Assembly (NCBI GenBank): GCA_021299455.1
Contig: JAJTGQ010000098.1
Coordinates: forward strand, 1 to 46,565
Length of the DNA: 46,565 nucleotides
Direction of reading: 5' to 3'
From: Flammeovirgaceae bacterium
Lineage (GTDB): Bacteria > Bacteroidota > Bacteroidia > Cytophagales > Cyclobacteriaceae
This document shows positions 1 through 8,766 of this stretch, piece by piece. The position numbers and the translations under genes were made by a program. The notes under the pieces were generated by a model. It was given only the letters and a program-made list of their open reading frames with translations, was not told where the DNA came from and ran no database searches. How positions within the stretch are numbered: position 1 is the stretch's first letter; each line of letters begins with the position of its first letter.

Positions 1-2
1 GA

Positions 3-149
3 CTTGAAAAACTAGAGAAGGGAATGAGTAAACTCAATCTTCAAACGGCAGAAAATTCAAGAGCAATTTTTAAGTTAGCCAATGAAATTGAAAATATTGC
101 CCACCTCCATGAACGGGTAACCAAACTAGAAAAGGCAGTGTACAAATGA
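3..149 (+). CDS. C-terminal end of an unidentified protein upstream of sufE (partial)
   Basis: An open frame enters from the left edge and stops with TGA at 147-149, giving 48 residues. They are rich in Leu, Lys, Glu and Asn with heptad-like spacing, ending VTKLEKAVYK, so a helical or coiled-coil tail is likely. The stop overlaps the sufE start as ATGA, which implies one operon and translational coupling. The start and any recognisable domain lie outside the window, so I do not name it. Confidence 0.6.
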   Translation, partial: LEKLEKGMSKLNLQTAENSRAIFKLANEIENIAHLHERVTKLEKAVYK

Positions 150-577
150 CCATCAATGAAACACAAGATCAAATTATTGGTGAATTCGCTCTGTTAGACG
201 GAGACATGGAGATGACTGTGTTTTACATTATGGAACTGGGCCAGAAACTTCCAGAAATGAAAGTTGCAGATAAATCTGAGCTGAATGAAGTAAAAGGTTG
301 TCAATCAAAAGTCTGGATGACTGCTCGTCTTGAGAATGACGGAGTCTATTTTCAGGCTGACAGCAATACAGCCATCACCAAAGGCCTTGTTAGCATTTTG
401 GTGCGTATTTTTAATGGTCAACGCCCTGAAGACATTTTGAATGCCGACCTCTATTTTATGAAGAAGATTGGCATGGAACGCTTTATTGGCACCCAGCGTT
501 CTAATGGTTTCGGAGCGATGATCAAACAAATCAAGCTTTATGCTTTGGCATTTAAAGCACAACTGGCGGCAAACTAA
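146..577 (+). CDS. sufE: SufE, sulfur acceptor for the SufS cysteine desulfurase
   Basis: SufE takes persulfide sulfur from SufS and passes it to the SufBCD scaffold during Fe-S cluster assembly in the cytoplasm. The 143 residues match the family length. The conserved block EVKGCQSKVW holds the acceptor cysteine at about residue 52, and the tail contains the usual IGMERFIGTQRSNGF segment. The ATG overlaps the previous stop (ATGA) and its own TAA overlaps the next start (TAATG), so it sits inside a tightly coupled SUF operon with the DUF59 gene after it. sufBCDS are presumably to the left, outside the window. Confidence 0.93.
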   Translation: MTINETQDQIIGEFALLDGDMEMTVFYIMELGQKLPEMKVADKSELNEVKGCQSKVWMTARLENDGVYFQADSNTAITKGLVSILVRIFNGQRPEDILNADLYFMKKIGMERFIGTQRSNGFGAMIKQIKLYALAFKAQLAAN

Positions 578-921
578 TGGACGAAGTTTCGACAAATAAT
601 GTAAGCCAAGACACCGGAGTTAACCTTCGAGATAAGGTATTAGCTGCCATTAAAACAGTCTACGATCCTGAGATTCCGGTGGATGTGTACGAACTAGGCC
701 TGATCTATGAAATCAACATCTTCCCGGTAAACAATGTCTTTATTTTAATGACGCTTACCTCACCATCCTGCCCTTCGGCAGAGGTAATACCTAGTGAGGT
801 AGAACAAAAAATAAGAGAAATAGAAGGCGTCAACGAAGTCAAGGTTGAGATCACCTTTGATCCGCCTTACTCCCAAGATATGATGAGTGAGGTAGCCAAA
901 CTGGAACTAGGTTTTATGTAA
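577..921 (+). CDS. DUF59 / MIP18-family Fe-S assembly protein (SufT-like)
   Basis: A 114-residue protein of the MIP18 (DUF59) family, which helps mature Fe-S proteins and often sits in SUF operons. Visible family signatures are YDPEIPVDVYELGLIY at about residues 29-44 and TSPSCPSAE around Cys65, the conserved reactive cysteine. The first 20 residues are a polar extension. It starts within the stop codon of sufE (TAATG), so it is translationally coupled. Its place between sufE and a bacilliredoxin supports a role in cluster assembly or carriage. The precise client proteins cannot be read from sequence. Confidence 0.9.
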   Translation: MDEVSTNNVSQDTGVNLRDKVLAAIKTVYDPEIPVDVYELGLIYEINIFPVNNVFILMTLTSPSCPSAEVIPSEVEQKIREIEGVNEVKVEITFDPPYSQDMMSEVAKLELGFM

Positions 922-963
922 TTGTGTTTATTAATTAATTTTGAATCCTAAATTTTGAATTTT

Positions 964-1380
964 ATGTATCCTGAACATTTAGTAGCCCCCATGAGAAATG
1001 ATTTGACCGTGGCCGGCTTCAAAGAATTGAAGTCATCTGAAGCGGTTGATCAAGAGCTAAAAGACCAAAAAGGCACAACGCTTTTGGTCATTAATTCAGT
1101 TTGTGGATGTGCCGCTGGTGCAGCACGCCCTGGAATCAAATGGGCTCTCGAACATTCTGAAAAGAAGCCAGCTCACTTGGCAACTGTTTTTGCTGGTGTT
1201 GACAAAGAAGCAGTTTCCAAAGCTAGAGAGTATACACTCCCCTATCCACCCTCTTCTCCTGCCATTGCACTCTTTAAAGATGGAGAACTCGTTCATTTTG
1301 TAGAACGCCATCACATTGAAGGGAGAAATGCGCAGATGATTGGAGAACATCTCGTGGAGGTGTTTGATGAGTTCTGTTAA
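964..1380 (+). CDS. BrxA/BrxB family bacilliredoxin
   Basis: A 138-residue protein matching the YphP/YqiW (DUF1094) family, thiol-disulfide proteins that in Bacillus reduce bacillithiol-mixed disulfides. The start MYPEHLVAPMRNDL and the motif NSVCGCAAG with Cys47 and Cys49 (CGC redox motif) are characteristic. I chose ATG 964 over an in-frame TTG nine bases upstream because family members begin at this Met. It follows the DUF59 gene by 42 bases, so it is probably the last gene of the SUF operon, where protection of cluster-assembly thiols would make sense. Whether this organism makes bacillithiol cannot be told here. Confidence 0.9.
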   Translation: MYPEHLVAPMRNDLTVAGFKELKSSEAVDQELKDQKGTTLLVINSVCGCAAGAARPGIKWALEHSEKKPAHLATVFAGVDKEAVSKAREYTLPYPPSSPAIALFKDGELVHFVERHHIEGRNAQMIGEHLVEVFDEFC

Positions 1381-1405
1381 TAAGGGAAAACGAAAAAGAA
1401 AAACG

Positions 1406-1432
1406 AGCTGCCCTTACAAGGCAGCTTTTTTT
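1406..1432 (+). terminator. Intrinsic terminator ending the SUF operon, possibly bidirectional
   Basis: Perfect 7-bp stem AGCTGCC/GGCAGCT (1406-1412 with 1420-1426) with a 7-base loop, followed by a T run to 1432. An A-rich stretch before the stem could act as the U tract for the converging serine hydrolase gene. Confidence 0.85.
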
Positions 1433-1433
1433 A

Positions 1434-2771
1434 TTACTTGTCTCTTACAAATTTGAAAATCCCTCCGCCCTGCCTCAAAGTCATTTCGCCTGCGGAAGGA
1501 ATGAACTCGAGAATGACGCCCGCCCTTTCAAACTTAAATTTATCCTTTTCGCTTGGCTCTAATGCAAAGGATGGCTGCCCGGTGGCTTGAGCCCTCAGCT
1601 CTGATTCATTTTTTGAAATAGTGATTTTAAGCGGGATTTGAAGGCTTGAATACACTCCCACATATTGATCCAATTCAGTAGGCACCACAGAATAACCTGA
1701 CTCCTTAAAGGTTGGAATGGAATATGGTTTATCGAAATAGATACTGAGTACTCCAATCAAAATATCGTTCATTGAATAACGCTGGCCGTTGGTGCAATAA
1801 GCAATCGATAAACTATCTTCTGGAAAAAAGGCTGTGTTGGACGAAAATCCATCGATACCTCCGTTGTGACCAAACGCACGCTTATTTCCAAAAGGAACTT
1901 GAAAAAGCCCCATTCCATAGCCATCTACAATTGTTTTCATTTTTAGCAAACTCGATTCTTTGACCAGTCTACCTGCAAACAACGCATCCATAAATTTAAC
2001 TAAATCTGTTGGCGTAGAGACAATGGCACCAGCTCCATGCGGAATGCTCATATCGGTTTCTGGTTCTCGTTTCCATTCATTGTTTGTCAACTGATAAGAA
2101 TAACAATCGTTGTTTTTCAAATCTGCTGCTTTACCGAAATATGTATCCGTGAGTCCAACCTTCTTCACAATTCGCTCATCAAGAATTTGCGCATACGATT
2201 TCTTTCTAAGTTTCTCCACGATAAACCCAAGTAGTACGAAATTTGAATTGCTGTACTGTGCCTTTGTATCAGGTGCAAAGTCGGGCTTGCTTTTGCTAAT
2301 TGTAGAAATCATTTCCTCTTTCGACTTTGGCATGGTCATCCATGTTAGATAATCCGGATCATCCGTAAAATTATGAATGCCACTACGATGACCAAGTAGA
2401 TTACTGATCGTGATAATCTTCGCATTTTGAACAGTCGGGAAAAATTTATTAAGGGTGGTAGTGAGTGATAATTTACCTTCTTCTATTAATTGAAAAATCA
2501 AGACCGTTGTGAACGTTTTGGAGATCGAGCCAATTCTATACTTTGTTTTTCCCGTGGCCAGAACTCTTGTGGCCGCCTCCAATGAACTAAAACCAATAGC
2601 CCTTGAATACAGTATCTTTCCATTTTTTGAGATCGCTACGCTTCCCATTGCCCGATCGTTATCAGCTAGGGCAGAAAAAAGACTGTCTAACTTAGGAGTA
2701 TTGAGCTTCTGAGAGCTAGCTCCAAAAACTAATAAATGAACAAATGCAATGACCAAAAAAAATTGTTTCAT
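1434..2771 (-). CDS. Secreted serine hydrolase of the beta-lactamase (class C / PBP4*) family
   Basis: A 445-residue protein with an N-terminal signal peptide (about 1-20, ending GASSQK), so it acts in the periplasm or at the surface. The active-site triad of the class C/DD-peptidase fold is present: SISK (Ser82, Lys85), YSN (173-175) and HNG (302-304). The last ~90 residues form a separate beta-rich tail often seen in this family. These enzymes include esterases, D-aminopeptidases and DD-peptidases, and the substrate cannot be fixed from sequence. It lies 94 bases downstream of the OPT transporter on the same strand, which makes a peptide substrate attractive but unproven. Confidence 0.88.
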   Translation of the reverse strand: MKQFFLVIAFVHLLVFGASSQKLNTPKLDSLFSALADNDRAMGSVAISKNGKILYSRAIGFSSLEAATRVLATGKTKYRIGSISKTFTTVLIFQLIEEGKLSLTTTLNKFFPTVQNAKIITISNLLGHRSGIHNFTDDPDYLTWMTMPKSKEEMISTISKSKPDFAPDTKAQYSNSNFVLLGFIVEKLRKKSYAQILDERIVKKVGLTDTYFGKAADLKNNDCYSYQLTNNEWKREPETDMSIPHGAGAIVSTPTDLVKFMDALFAGRLVKESSLLKMKTIVDGYGMGLFQVPFGNKRAFGHNGGIDGFSSNTAFFPEDSLSIAYCTNGQRYSMNDILIGVLSIYFDKPYSIPTFKESGYSVVPTELDQYVGVYSSLQIPLKITISKNESELRAQATGQPSFALEPSEKDKFKFERAGVILEFIPSAGEMTLRQGGGIFKFVRDK

Positions 2772-2865
2772 TGTGTTAATGTCTAGGTTTTAAGGTCACA
2801 TGGAATGGCCAGAATTATCATACCGTTGGGTGTGGACAACTTAATGGCCATTTCATATGCTAATT

Positions 2866-4959
2866 TCAAATTTCCTTCTTCACAGCGGTTCTATACAGCA
2901 CTGCACACATGGCTACAAAGAAGCCTACCCCCAACAAGTGGTAGCCACTTTCGCCTAGTGCAGCCATCATTGGCTGTTCTAGGTTCAATGACTGAAGCTG
3001 CTTTAACCAATAAAGCACTGCACGCACAATGCGGATTGGAGATCCGTCCGGTTGTTCGCTCGCCACTATTAATATGGCTACAAAAACCCCCGTCAATGCG
3101 CCTCCAGCAATCAAGCCAGTAGCAAATAAGCTTCCCTTGCCAAGGTCATCTTCTTCCTTTTTCTCGTTTTTCTTTTGAGCTCGATAGTCAACATAACCTT
3201 TAATCGCACCGCCAATAAAAATTGGCAATGTGGTGGCCAACGGTAAATACAACCCAATCGCGAAGGCAAGAGCCTTAATACCGCACAGCTCAATCATCAC
3301 GGCTATAAAAACTCCTACCATCACGAATTGCCAATCTAGATTGAAGGATAAAATACCTTTTGCCAACGTAGCCATCAAAGTCGCCTGGGGTGCTGGAAAT
3401 TTATCACTACCAACTGCATGCATGATTCCCTGTGTTAACATCTCTGGAGTTGGCGTATCCAGAATCTTCACTACAAGTCCGATGGCGATGGAGGAAACAA
3501 TGGCTCCGATAAACAAAGCCAATTGCTGATAGCGAGGTGTTGCACCAACGATGTAGCCCGTTTTTAAATCTTGCGAAGTCGCTCCCGCATTTGCAGCCGC
3601 GATACAGATCATCCCGCCTACTACCAAGGCCAAAGGTTCATACAACTTCCCACTCCATCCAACTGCAGTAAAGATCAAACAGGTACCCATCAGCGTGGCG
3701 ATAGTCATCCCAGAAATAGGGCTATTGCTGGAGCCAACCAAGCCCACTATTCGACTGGCTACCGTAACGAAGAAAAATCCAAAGATGATAATCAACACTC
3801 CGATGAATAATTTTTGCAAAATGCTGTCGCCCGGGATATTAGGCATAATGGCAAGCGTTGCAATCAAGACGATGCTTCCGATAATAACTACTTTAAAAGA
3901 CAGATCTCTCTCTGTGCGTAGCACTCCCGTAGTTCCTTTTTCCTTTAGTGAACTCACACTTTCACTGAACGAACTGACGATGGTTGGAATTGTTTTGATT
4001 AGCGTAATGAACCCACCAGCAGCTACCGCACCAGCTCCAATTTGACGGATGTAGGCTCTATATATTGCATCTGCATAGCTACCAAAAGAATGAGTAGACG
4101 GATTCCAGCTACCCGGACCTCCAGCCGTATTTATATCGACCAAATAACCTAACTTAACTAATTGCAATGCAATCGTATCTGCAGGAACCAACGTTGCTAA
4201 TAGAGGCGTCATGGCCCACCATGCAAGCACAGAACCCGCTACCAACACTCCGGAAATTTTAAACCCAATGATATACCCAACACCTAAGTACTCAGGAGTG
4301 ATTTCTCCACGAGTAGCTGCCGAAGGCCAAAACTTGTTTGCCTGACTCGTAACGTAAGCGGGTGTCTCCGCAATGACGTGCAACACTTTTTGCAAGATGG
4401 CATAGGTGAATGCAACCCCCATACCAATGAAAGCAGTCTTTGCAAAATCTCCGCCCTTTTCTCCGGCTTGTAATACAGAAGCGCAGGCAGTGCCTTCTGG
4501 ATAGGGTAATGTACCATGTTCCTTTACGATGAGTGATCTCCTAAGCGGTATCATCATCAACGTACCAAGCATACCGCCAAAAGCAGCTAAAATTAATATC
4601 GTTAAATAGTTGAAATAATTTTCCCCCACACTCACACCATCTGCCCCCGGAGATAAAAACAAAAATCCTGGTAGGGTAAACACAACACCCGCAGCAATGG
4701 ATTCTCCTGCCGAACCGGTAGTCTGTATAATATTATTCTCTAAGATTGTTGTCTTTAAAAATTTACGCCCAAGTGTTATCGCTATAACTGCTATGGGTAT
4801 CGAGGCTGAAACAGTTAGACCTGCTTTCAACGCAAGGTATACCGTAGAGCAGCCAAACAAAATTCCAAAGAAGACGCCAAAAACTACTGACTTTAAAGTA
4901 AACTCAGCGATGTTTTGCTCCGGAGCAATGTAGGGTTTGAAAATTTTAGATTCTTCCAT
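2866..4959 (-). CDS. OPT-family oligopeptide transporter
   Basis: A 697-residue integral membrane protein with about 16 hydrophobic segments. The N-terminal block with NIIQTTGSAGESIAAGVVF followed by TLPGFLFL is the signature of bacterial OPT-family proteins, which import small peptides or, in some branches, metal chelates, driven by protons. A charged cytoplasmic stretch (RAQKKNEKKEEDDLGKG) precedes the last membrane segments. It starts 6 bases after the stop of the POT-type transporter, so the two are co-transcribed. Substrate is inferred as peptide from the family and the neighbours. Confidence 0.9.
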   Translation of the reverse strand: MEESKIFKPYIAPEQNIAEFTLKSVVFGVFFGILFGCSTVYLALKAGLTVSASIPIAVIAITLGRKFLKTTILENNIIQTTGSAGESIAAGVVFTLPGFLFLSPGADGVSVGENYFNYLTILILAAFGGMLGTLMMIPLRRSLIVKEHGTLPYPEGTACASVLQAGEKGGDFAKTAFIGMGVAFTYAILQKVLHVIAETPAYVTSQANKFWPSAATRGEITPEYLGVGYIIGFKISGVLVAGSVLAWWAMTPLLATLVPADTIALQLVKLGYLVDINTAGGPGSWNPSTHSFGSYADAIYRAYIRQIGAGAVAAGGFITLIKTIPTIVSSFSESVSSLKEKGTTGVLRTERDLSFKVVIIGSIVLIATLAIMPNIPGDSILQKLFIGVLIIIFGFFFVTVASRIVGLVGSSNSPISGMTIATLMGTCLIFTAVGWSGKLYEPLALVVGGMICIAAANAGATSQDLKTGYIVGATPRYQQLALFIGAIVSSIAIGLVVKILDTPTPEMLTQGIMHAVGSDKFPAPQATLMATLAKGILSFNLDWQFVMVGVFIAVMIELCGIKALAFAIGLYLPLATTLPIFIGGAIKGYVDYRAQKKNEKKEEDDLGKGSLFATGLIAGGALTGVFVAILIVASEQPDGSPIRIVRAVLYWLKQLQSLNLEQPMMAALGESGYHLLGVGFFVAMCAVLYRTAVKKEI

Positions 4960-4965
4960 AAGAGA

Positions 4966-6210
4966 TCAATTACTTTTTTTTACAACAAGATTATAAACAA
5001 TCATTAAAGCTGTAGACGTGAGGCCAATCCCCGAAAGGGTGTACCACATCATCGCTGGATCAGTGTCAAGATAAGAACTTCGAAGCCAATCAGAAAGAAT
5101 GCCTGCAGTAAACGAACCGATGGCAACCGGTAAAAAAGCGAAGCCCATAAAGGTTCCTACTTGACCTTTTGGCGCCAGAGAACTAACATACTCATAAAAC
5201 CGGGGTGCCTGTGTCGCTTCGCCTAGTGCAAATAGCATGATCCCAATGATAGTGAATAGTATCGTTCCCCCAGCACCAATCACAATCCAAGATGCGCTGG
5301 CAATTGTGAACCCGATGATGATTGCTACCACAGGTTTCCACTTACTGACAAATGCTGTGACGGGTATGGTAATCAGAATAATCGTCCATGCATCGACCGT
5401 TTCAAGAAATTCGAAGGCTTCATAGTGCAATACTTTGGTTGCATAAAAGGGTAGCGTGTAAAACACTTGCCAAAACATCATCCAGAATCCGGAGAAAATC
5501 AAAAGGAAACTCATGAACTTGATATTGGCAAAAACCAATACCATATCGCTGAAAACTTTTGCAAATGTCTTCTTCTCCCCTACTTCGCCATCAGGTTCTT
5601 TAAAGAAAAACCATGCTCCAAAAAACAACAAAAATGAGGTGATGGATGACATGACCAACACAAACTCAATACCTAAATCTTGACGAACATAAAAAGCAAT
5701 GATAGGTCCAATGGCACCTCCTAAATTGACGAGTGTATAGTAAATCGAAAAACCCAATGCCTGAGCGCCAGGCTTGGAAGTCTTCGCGACTGTGCCCACA
5801 ATACACGGTTTAATTAACGAACCGCCAACCGCTGTCAGCAGTAAAACTCCTATCACGTAGTTTCTTTTGCCAACGGTTTCTACTATTACTTGGCCATACT
5901 CCATCCCTGCCAAGCCGATCAAAAAATAGCCAACGCAGAAAATGGCAAAGCAAACCATCAACGTACGCTTGAACCCGTACTTATCTACAAAAACTCCTGC
6001 TACAATGGGTAGCGCATAAAGTACTGCATTGAAAAGTCCTGCCAAAAAACCGGCTTCCTTTTCTAAGCCTACTTTGGTGGCCAAAAAAACTGTTAAGACC
6101 GCCTTCGAACCATAGTAAGCAAGACGCTCGAAAAGCTCTAAGGTATTAGCAATCCAAAAAGTAGAAGAAAAACCATTAACGATGGTAGAGGCGCGTTCGC
6201 GAAGACTCAT
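4966..6210 (-). CDS. POT/PTR2-type MFS transporter (proton-dependent peptide transport)
   Basis: A 414-residue protein with about 12 membrane segments. Near the N-terminus ELFERLAYYG matches the ExxERFxYYG signature of proton-dependent oligopeptide transporters, and VDKYGFKRT resembles the MFS loop 2-3 motif. It is shorter than typical POT proteins (around 460-500 residues), so it may be a divergent branch and the peptide substrate is an inference. It is the first gene of a minus-strand set with the OPT transporter and the serine hydrolase, and is divergent from purC across a 195-base gap. Confidence 0.8.
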   Translation of the reverse strand: MSLRERASTIVNGFSSTFWIANTLELFERLAYYGSKAVLTVFLATKVGLEKEAGFLAGLFNAVLYALPIVAGVFVDKYGFKRTLMVCFAIFCVGYFLIGLAGMEYGQVIVETVGKRNYVIGVLLLTAVGGSLIKPCIVGTVAKTSKPGAQALGFSIYYTLVNLGGAIGPIIAFYVRQDLGIEFVLVMSSITSFLLFFGAWFFFKEPDGEVGEKKTFAKVFSDMVLVFANIKFMSFLLIFSGFWMMFWQVFYTLPFYATKVLHYEAFEFLETVDAWTIILITIPVTAFVSKWKPVVAIIIGFTIASASWIVIGAGGTILFTIIGIMLFALGEATQAPRFYEYVSSLAPKGQVGTFMGFAFLPVAIGSFTAGILSDWLRSSYLDTDPAMMWYTLSGIGLTSTALMIVYNLVVKKSN

Positions 6211-6236
6211 TAGACTGGTAAAGGTTAAAACGTAAA

Positions 6237-6266
6237 CAAAGTAGCCTGATTAATTTGAAATAGCAA
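6237..6266 (-). promoter_or_regulatory. Possible promoter of the POT-OPT operon
   Basis: On the minus strand, TTG (6266-6264) is followed after 20 bases by TACTTTG (6243-6237), one base short of the Bacteroidota -7 consensus TAnnTTTG. It lies 26 bases before the ATG at 6210. An imperfect match, so only a candidate. I saw no clear element for purC on the other strand of this 195-base gap. Confidence 0.35.
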
Positions 6267-6405
6267 CACAAAAGACAAATGGTCAGTCTGCCAAACTTCA
6301 GCTATTAGAAAAGTTCTGCCCACTTTTTTTACAAAAGACAATCAACGAAGTCAGCCCCACAAAGTATAGAGTATTTCATTTAAATTGCAGGCATATTAAA
6401 CCGAC

Positions 6406-7341
6406 ATGCAGGCAATCAAAGAGACAGACTTTCAATTCCCAAATCAAACAGGATTTTATAAAGGCAAAGTTCGCGATGTCTATTTCTTTGGCGAGAAGAT
6501 GGCAATGGTGGCTACTGACCGTATCTCCGCTTTTGATGTTGTCTTGCCGAAAGGCATCCCCGACAAAGGAAGAATTTTAAACCAAATTGCGGCTTACAAT
6601 CTCAATGCAACCAAAGACATCGTTCCTAACTGGGTGCTAAGCACACCAGACCCAAACGTAACAGTTGGTTTCAAATGTGAACCCTTTGCCGTTGAAATGG
6701 TGATTAGGGGGTATCTAGCAGGGCATGCCTGGAGAGAATACAAACGCGGAAAACGAACTATTTGCGGGGTAGCTATGCCAGAAGGTCTACATGAGAATGA
6801 CCGACTACCCCAGCCAATTATTACACCAACGACAAAAGCTAAAGTGGGGCATGATGAAGATATTTCGCGTGAAGAAATTTTGAGTCGGGGCATTGTAGCA
6901 GAGGAAGACTATAGGATTCTGGAAGATTATACTCACAAACTTTACCAGCGAGGAACAGAGCTCGCTGCTGTACGAGGACTCATACTTGTAGATACCAAGT
7001 ATGAGTTCGGAAAACAAAACAACAAAATCTACCTCATAGATGAGGTACACACACCTGATTCATCCCGCTATTTTTATAAAGAAGGCTACGAAGCAAGACA
7101 AAAATCGGGCGAAGCCCAGAAGCAACTTTCCAAAGAGTTTGTTAGACAATGGTTGATTGAAAATGGGTTTCAAGGCAAGGATGGTCAAAAAGTGCCTGAA
7201 ATGACAGCTCAAATCGTGTCAAACATTTCCAGCCGCTACCAGGAACTTTATCAACAAATGACCGGTGAAAAATTGGCTCCGATTGATTATTCCAGCATCG
7301 AAAAACGAATTGAGCAAAGTATCGTTAAATCGTTAAATTAG
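6406..7341 (+). CDS. purC: PurC, phosphoribosylaminoimidazole-succinocarboxamide synthase
   Basis: SAICAR synthetase of purine biosynthesis, joining CAIR and aspartate with ATP. At 311 residues it belongs to the longer form that resembles the yeast enzyme rather than the ~240-residue E. coli type. Recognisable blocks are [13 protein letters not shown] (ATP-binding loop), [47 protein letters not shown] and [13 protein letters not shown]. The N-terminal ATG gives the expected family start. It is followed by a STAS-domain gene 50 bases later. No other purine genes are adjacent. Confidence 0.96.
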   Translation: MQAIKETDFQFPNQTGFYKGKVRDVYFFGEKMAMVATDRISAFDVVLPKGIPDKGRILNQIAAYNLNATKDIVPNWVLSTPDPNVTVGFKCEPFAVEMVIRGYLAGHAWREYKRGKRTICGVAMPEGLHENDRLPQPIITPTTKAKVGHDEDISREEILSRGIVAEEDYRILEDYTHKLYQRGTELAAVRGLILVDTKYEFGKQNNKIYLIDEVHTPDSSRYFYKEGYEARQKSGEAQKQLSKEFVRQWLIENGFQGKDGQKVPEMTAQIVSNISSRYQELYQQMTGEKLAPIDYSSIEKRIEQSIVKSLN

Positions 7342-7391
7342 CGCCTTCATTATTGTAAAAGCCACATTTAGAATTCTATCTACCACACGAA

Positions 7392-7766
7392 ATGAAATAC
7401 ACGATCGACAAGCAAGAAAAGTACACTTTAGTACGCCTCCATGAAGAAAAACTTGATTCTACTGCCGCCCCTCAACTAAAATCAGAGATGGTTACCCTGC
7501 ATGCGGAGGGAGTACGGAATATCATTCTTGACTTAAGTGAAGTAAAATACACTGACTCTTCCGGACTAAGCGCGTTGTTAGTAGGCAATCGAATTCTACA
7601 TGAAGATGGAGGCATTTTTGTGCTGACGTCACTCTCTGACCACACGGCTAAGCTGATAAAAATTTCTCAACTAGATAGCGTTCTTAATATTCTTCCAACG
7701 GTGGAGGAAGCCATCGATGCTGTGTTTATGCATGAGATTGAAAAAGATATGAAAGGCGAAGACTAA
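7392..7766 (+). CDS. STAS-domain anti-sigma factor antagonist-like protein
   Basis: A 124-residue single STAS domain of the SpoIIAA/RsbV type. The phosphorylation loop YTDSSGLSALL at about 53-63 carries the conserved serine (Ser56/57) that an RsbW-like kinase would modify. Such proteins release sigma factors by binding anti-sigma kinases, or act in other partner-switching modules. No kinase or phosphatase partner is adjacent, so its target is unknown. Single copies of an AATTTAGAATT-like spacer sequence lie just before the start, similar to the heptamer array found near trpF. Confidence 0.88.
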   Translation: MKYTIDKQEKYTLVRLHEEKLDSTAAPQLKSEMVTLHAEGVRNIILDLSEVKYTDSSGLSALLVGNRILHEDGGIFVLTSLSDHTAKLIKISQLDSVLNILPTVEEAIDAVFMHEIEKDMKGED

Positions 7767-7778
7767 ACTGATTCGTTG

Positions 7779-7853
7779 ATGGTTTCATCCGATGATTTGA
7801 TAGGGTACATTCAAATGACCGAGGAACTAAACATCGGATTACCCATTGAATAG
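7779..7853 (+). CDS. Possible 24-codon leader ORF overlapping the rnz start
   Basis: An ATG at 7779 opens 24 codons (beginning MVSSDDLIGYIQ) that end with TAG at 7851-7853, so the stop lies just past the TTG start of rnz at 7846 in another frame. It fills most of the gap between the STAS gene and rnz. It could couple translation of rnz, or be chance. No homology is recognised. Confidence 0.25.
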   Translation: MVSSDDLIGYIQMTEELNIGLPIE

Positions 7854-8766
7854 TTTCAGTTTAACAATATTAGGTGCAAGTGGAGCGGTTCCTATTTACG
7901 GAAGGTTTCCATCCTCACAATACCTGGTTATCCAAAATAAACACTTTCTAATCGACTGTGGCGAAGGGTGTCAGCTTCAACTGGCGCGGTATGAAATACC
8001 TATCCACAAAATAGAACATATTTTTATAAGCCATCTGCATGGCGATCATTACCTTGGCCTTACCGGGCTACTGTTCTCCATGCACCTTCAAAAGCGCAAA
8101 GCAGACTTGCATTTATACAGTCCTCCAGGATTAAATGAAATCATTTTACTTCAATTGAAGTACTCCAATTCGGTTTTGAATTATGCGTTACATTTTCATT
8201 CATTCGATCCGAACAAAAAATATCAGCTACTCGAAAACGATGCGTTGACGGTAGAGACAATTCCTCTCTTTCACAAACTTCCCTGTGCAGGTTTTTTATT
8301 TAGAGAAAAAACCAAGCAAAGGCGAATTGACAAAGAAAGGCTTGTGAAAGGTATGCTGCTGCAACACATTGTAGCGTTAAAGACGGGAGTCGATGTCTTT
8401 GATGATCAGGGTAAACTACTCTACAAAAATGAGGATTTTACCCTGGCCCCCAAACGCTCGCTTTCATATGCTTACTGCTCAGACACCGCTTTTTTTGAAC
8501 CAATAATTGAACAAATTGACGAAGTTGATCTTTTATATCATGAGGCAACTTTTATGGATGAAGAAGAAGCTAAGGCAAACGAAACCAAGCACAGCACAGC
8601 CAGACAAGCTGCGGAAGTTGCAAGACGAAGCCGGGCGAAAAGGCTACTTATTGGCCACTTTTCAGCTCGGTATAAAGATCTCGAGCCTCTACTAGCAGAG
8701 GCTAAGTCGGTTTTTGAAAACTCTTCTTTAGCCATTGAAGGTCAAACTTTTACAATAGAAGCATGA
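7846..8766 (+). CDS. rnz: Ribonuclease Z (tRNA 3' processing endonuclease)
   Basis: A 306-residue metallo-beta-lactamase-fold enzyme that trims 3' trailers from tRNA precursors. The zinc motif SHLHGDH (His63, His65, Asp67, His68) and the start LTILGASGAVP identify RNase Z, and the later YCSDTAFFE and HSTARQAAE blocks fit the family. The only usable in-frame start after the upstream stop at 7828-7830 is TTG 7846, which places the conserved N-terminus correctly, so this gene uses a rare start codon. Its stop overlaps the next start as ATGA, coupling it to the queuosine-precursor transporter. Confidence 0.92.
   Translation: MNSFSLTILGASGAVPIYGRFPSSQYLVIQNKHFLIDCGEGCQLQLARYEIPIHKIEHIFISHLHGDHYLGLTGLLFSMHLQKRKADLHLYSPPGLNEIILLQLKYSNSVLNYALHFHSFDPNKKYQLLENDALTVETIPLFHKLPCAGFLFREKTKQRRIDKERLVKGMLLQHIVALKTGVDVFDDQGKLLYKNEDFTLAPKRSLSYAYCSDTAFFEPIIEQIDEVDLLYHEATFMDEEEAKANETKHSTARQAAEVARRSRAKRLLIGHFSARYKDLEPLLAEAKSVFENSSLAIEGQTFTIEA

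Noticed and set aside
305-595. 96-residue minus-strand ORF opposite sufE
   Set aside because: It lies entirely opposite a conserved gene and has no recognisable features.
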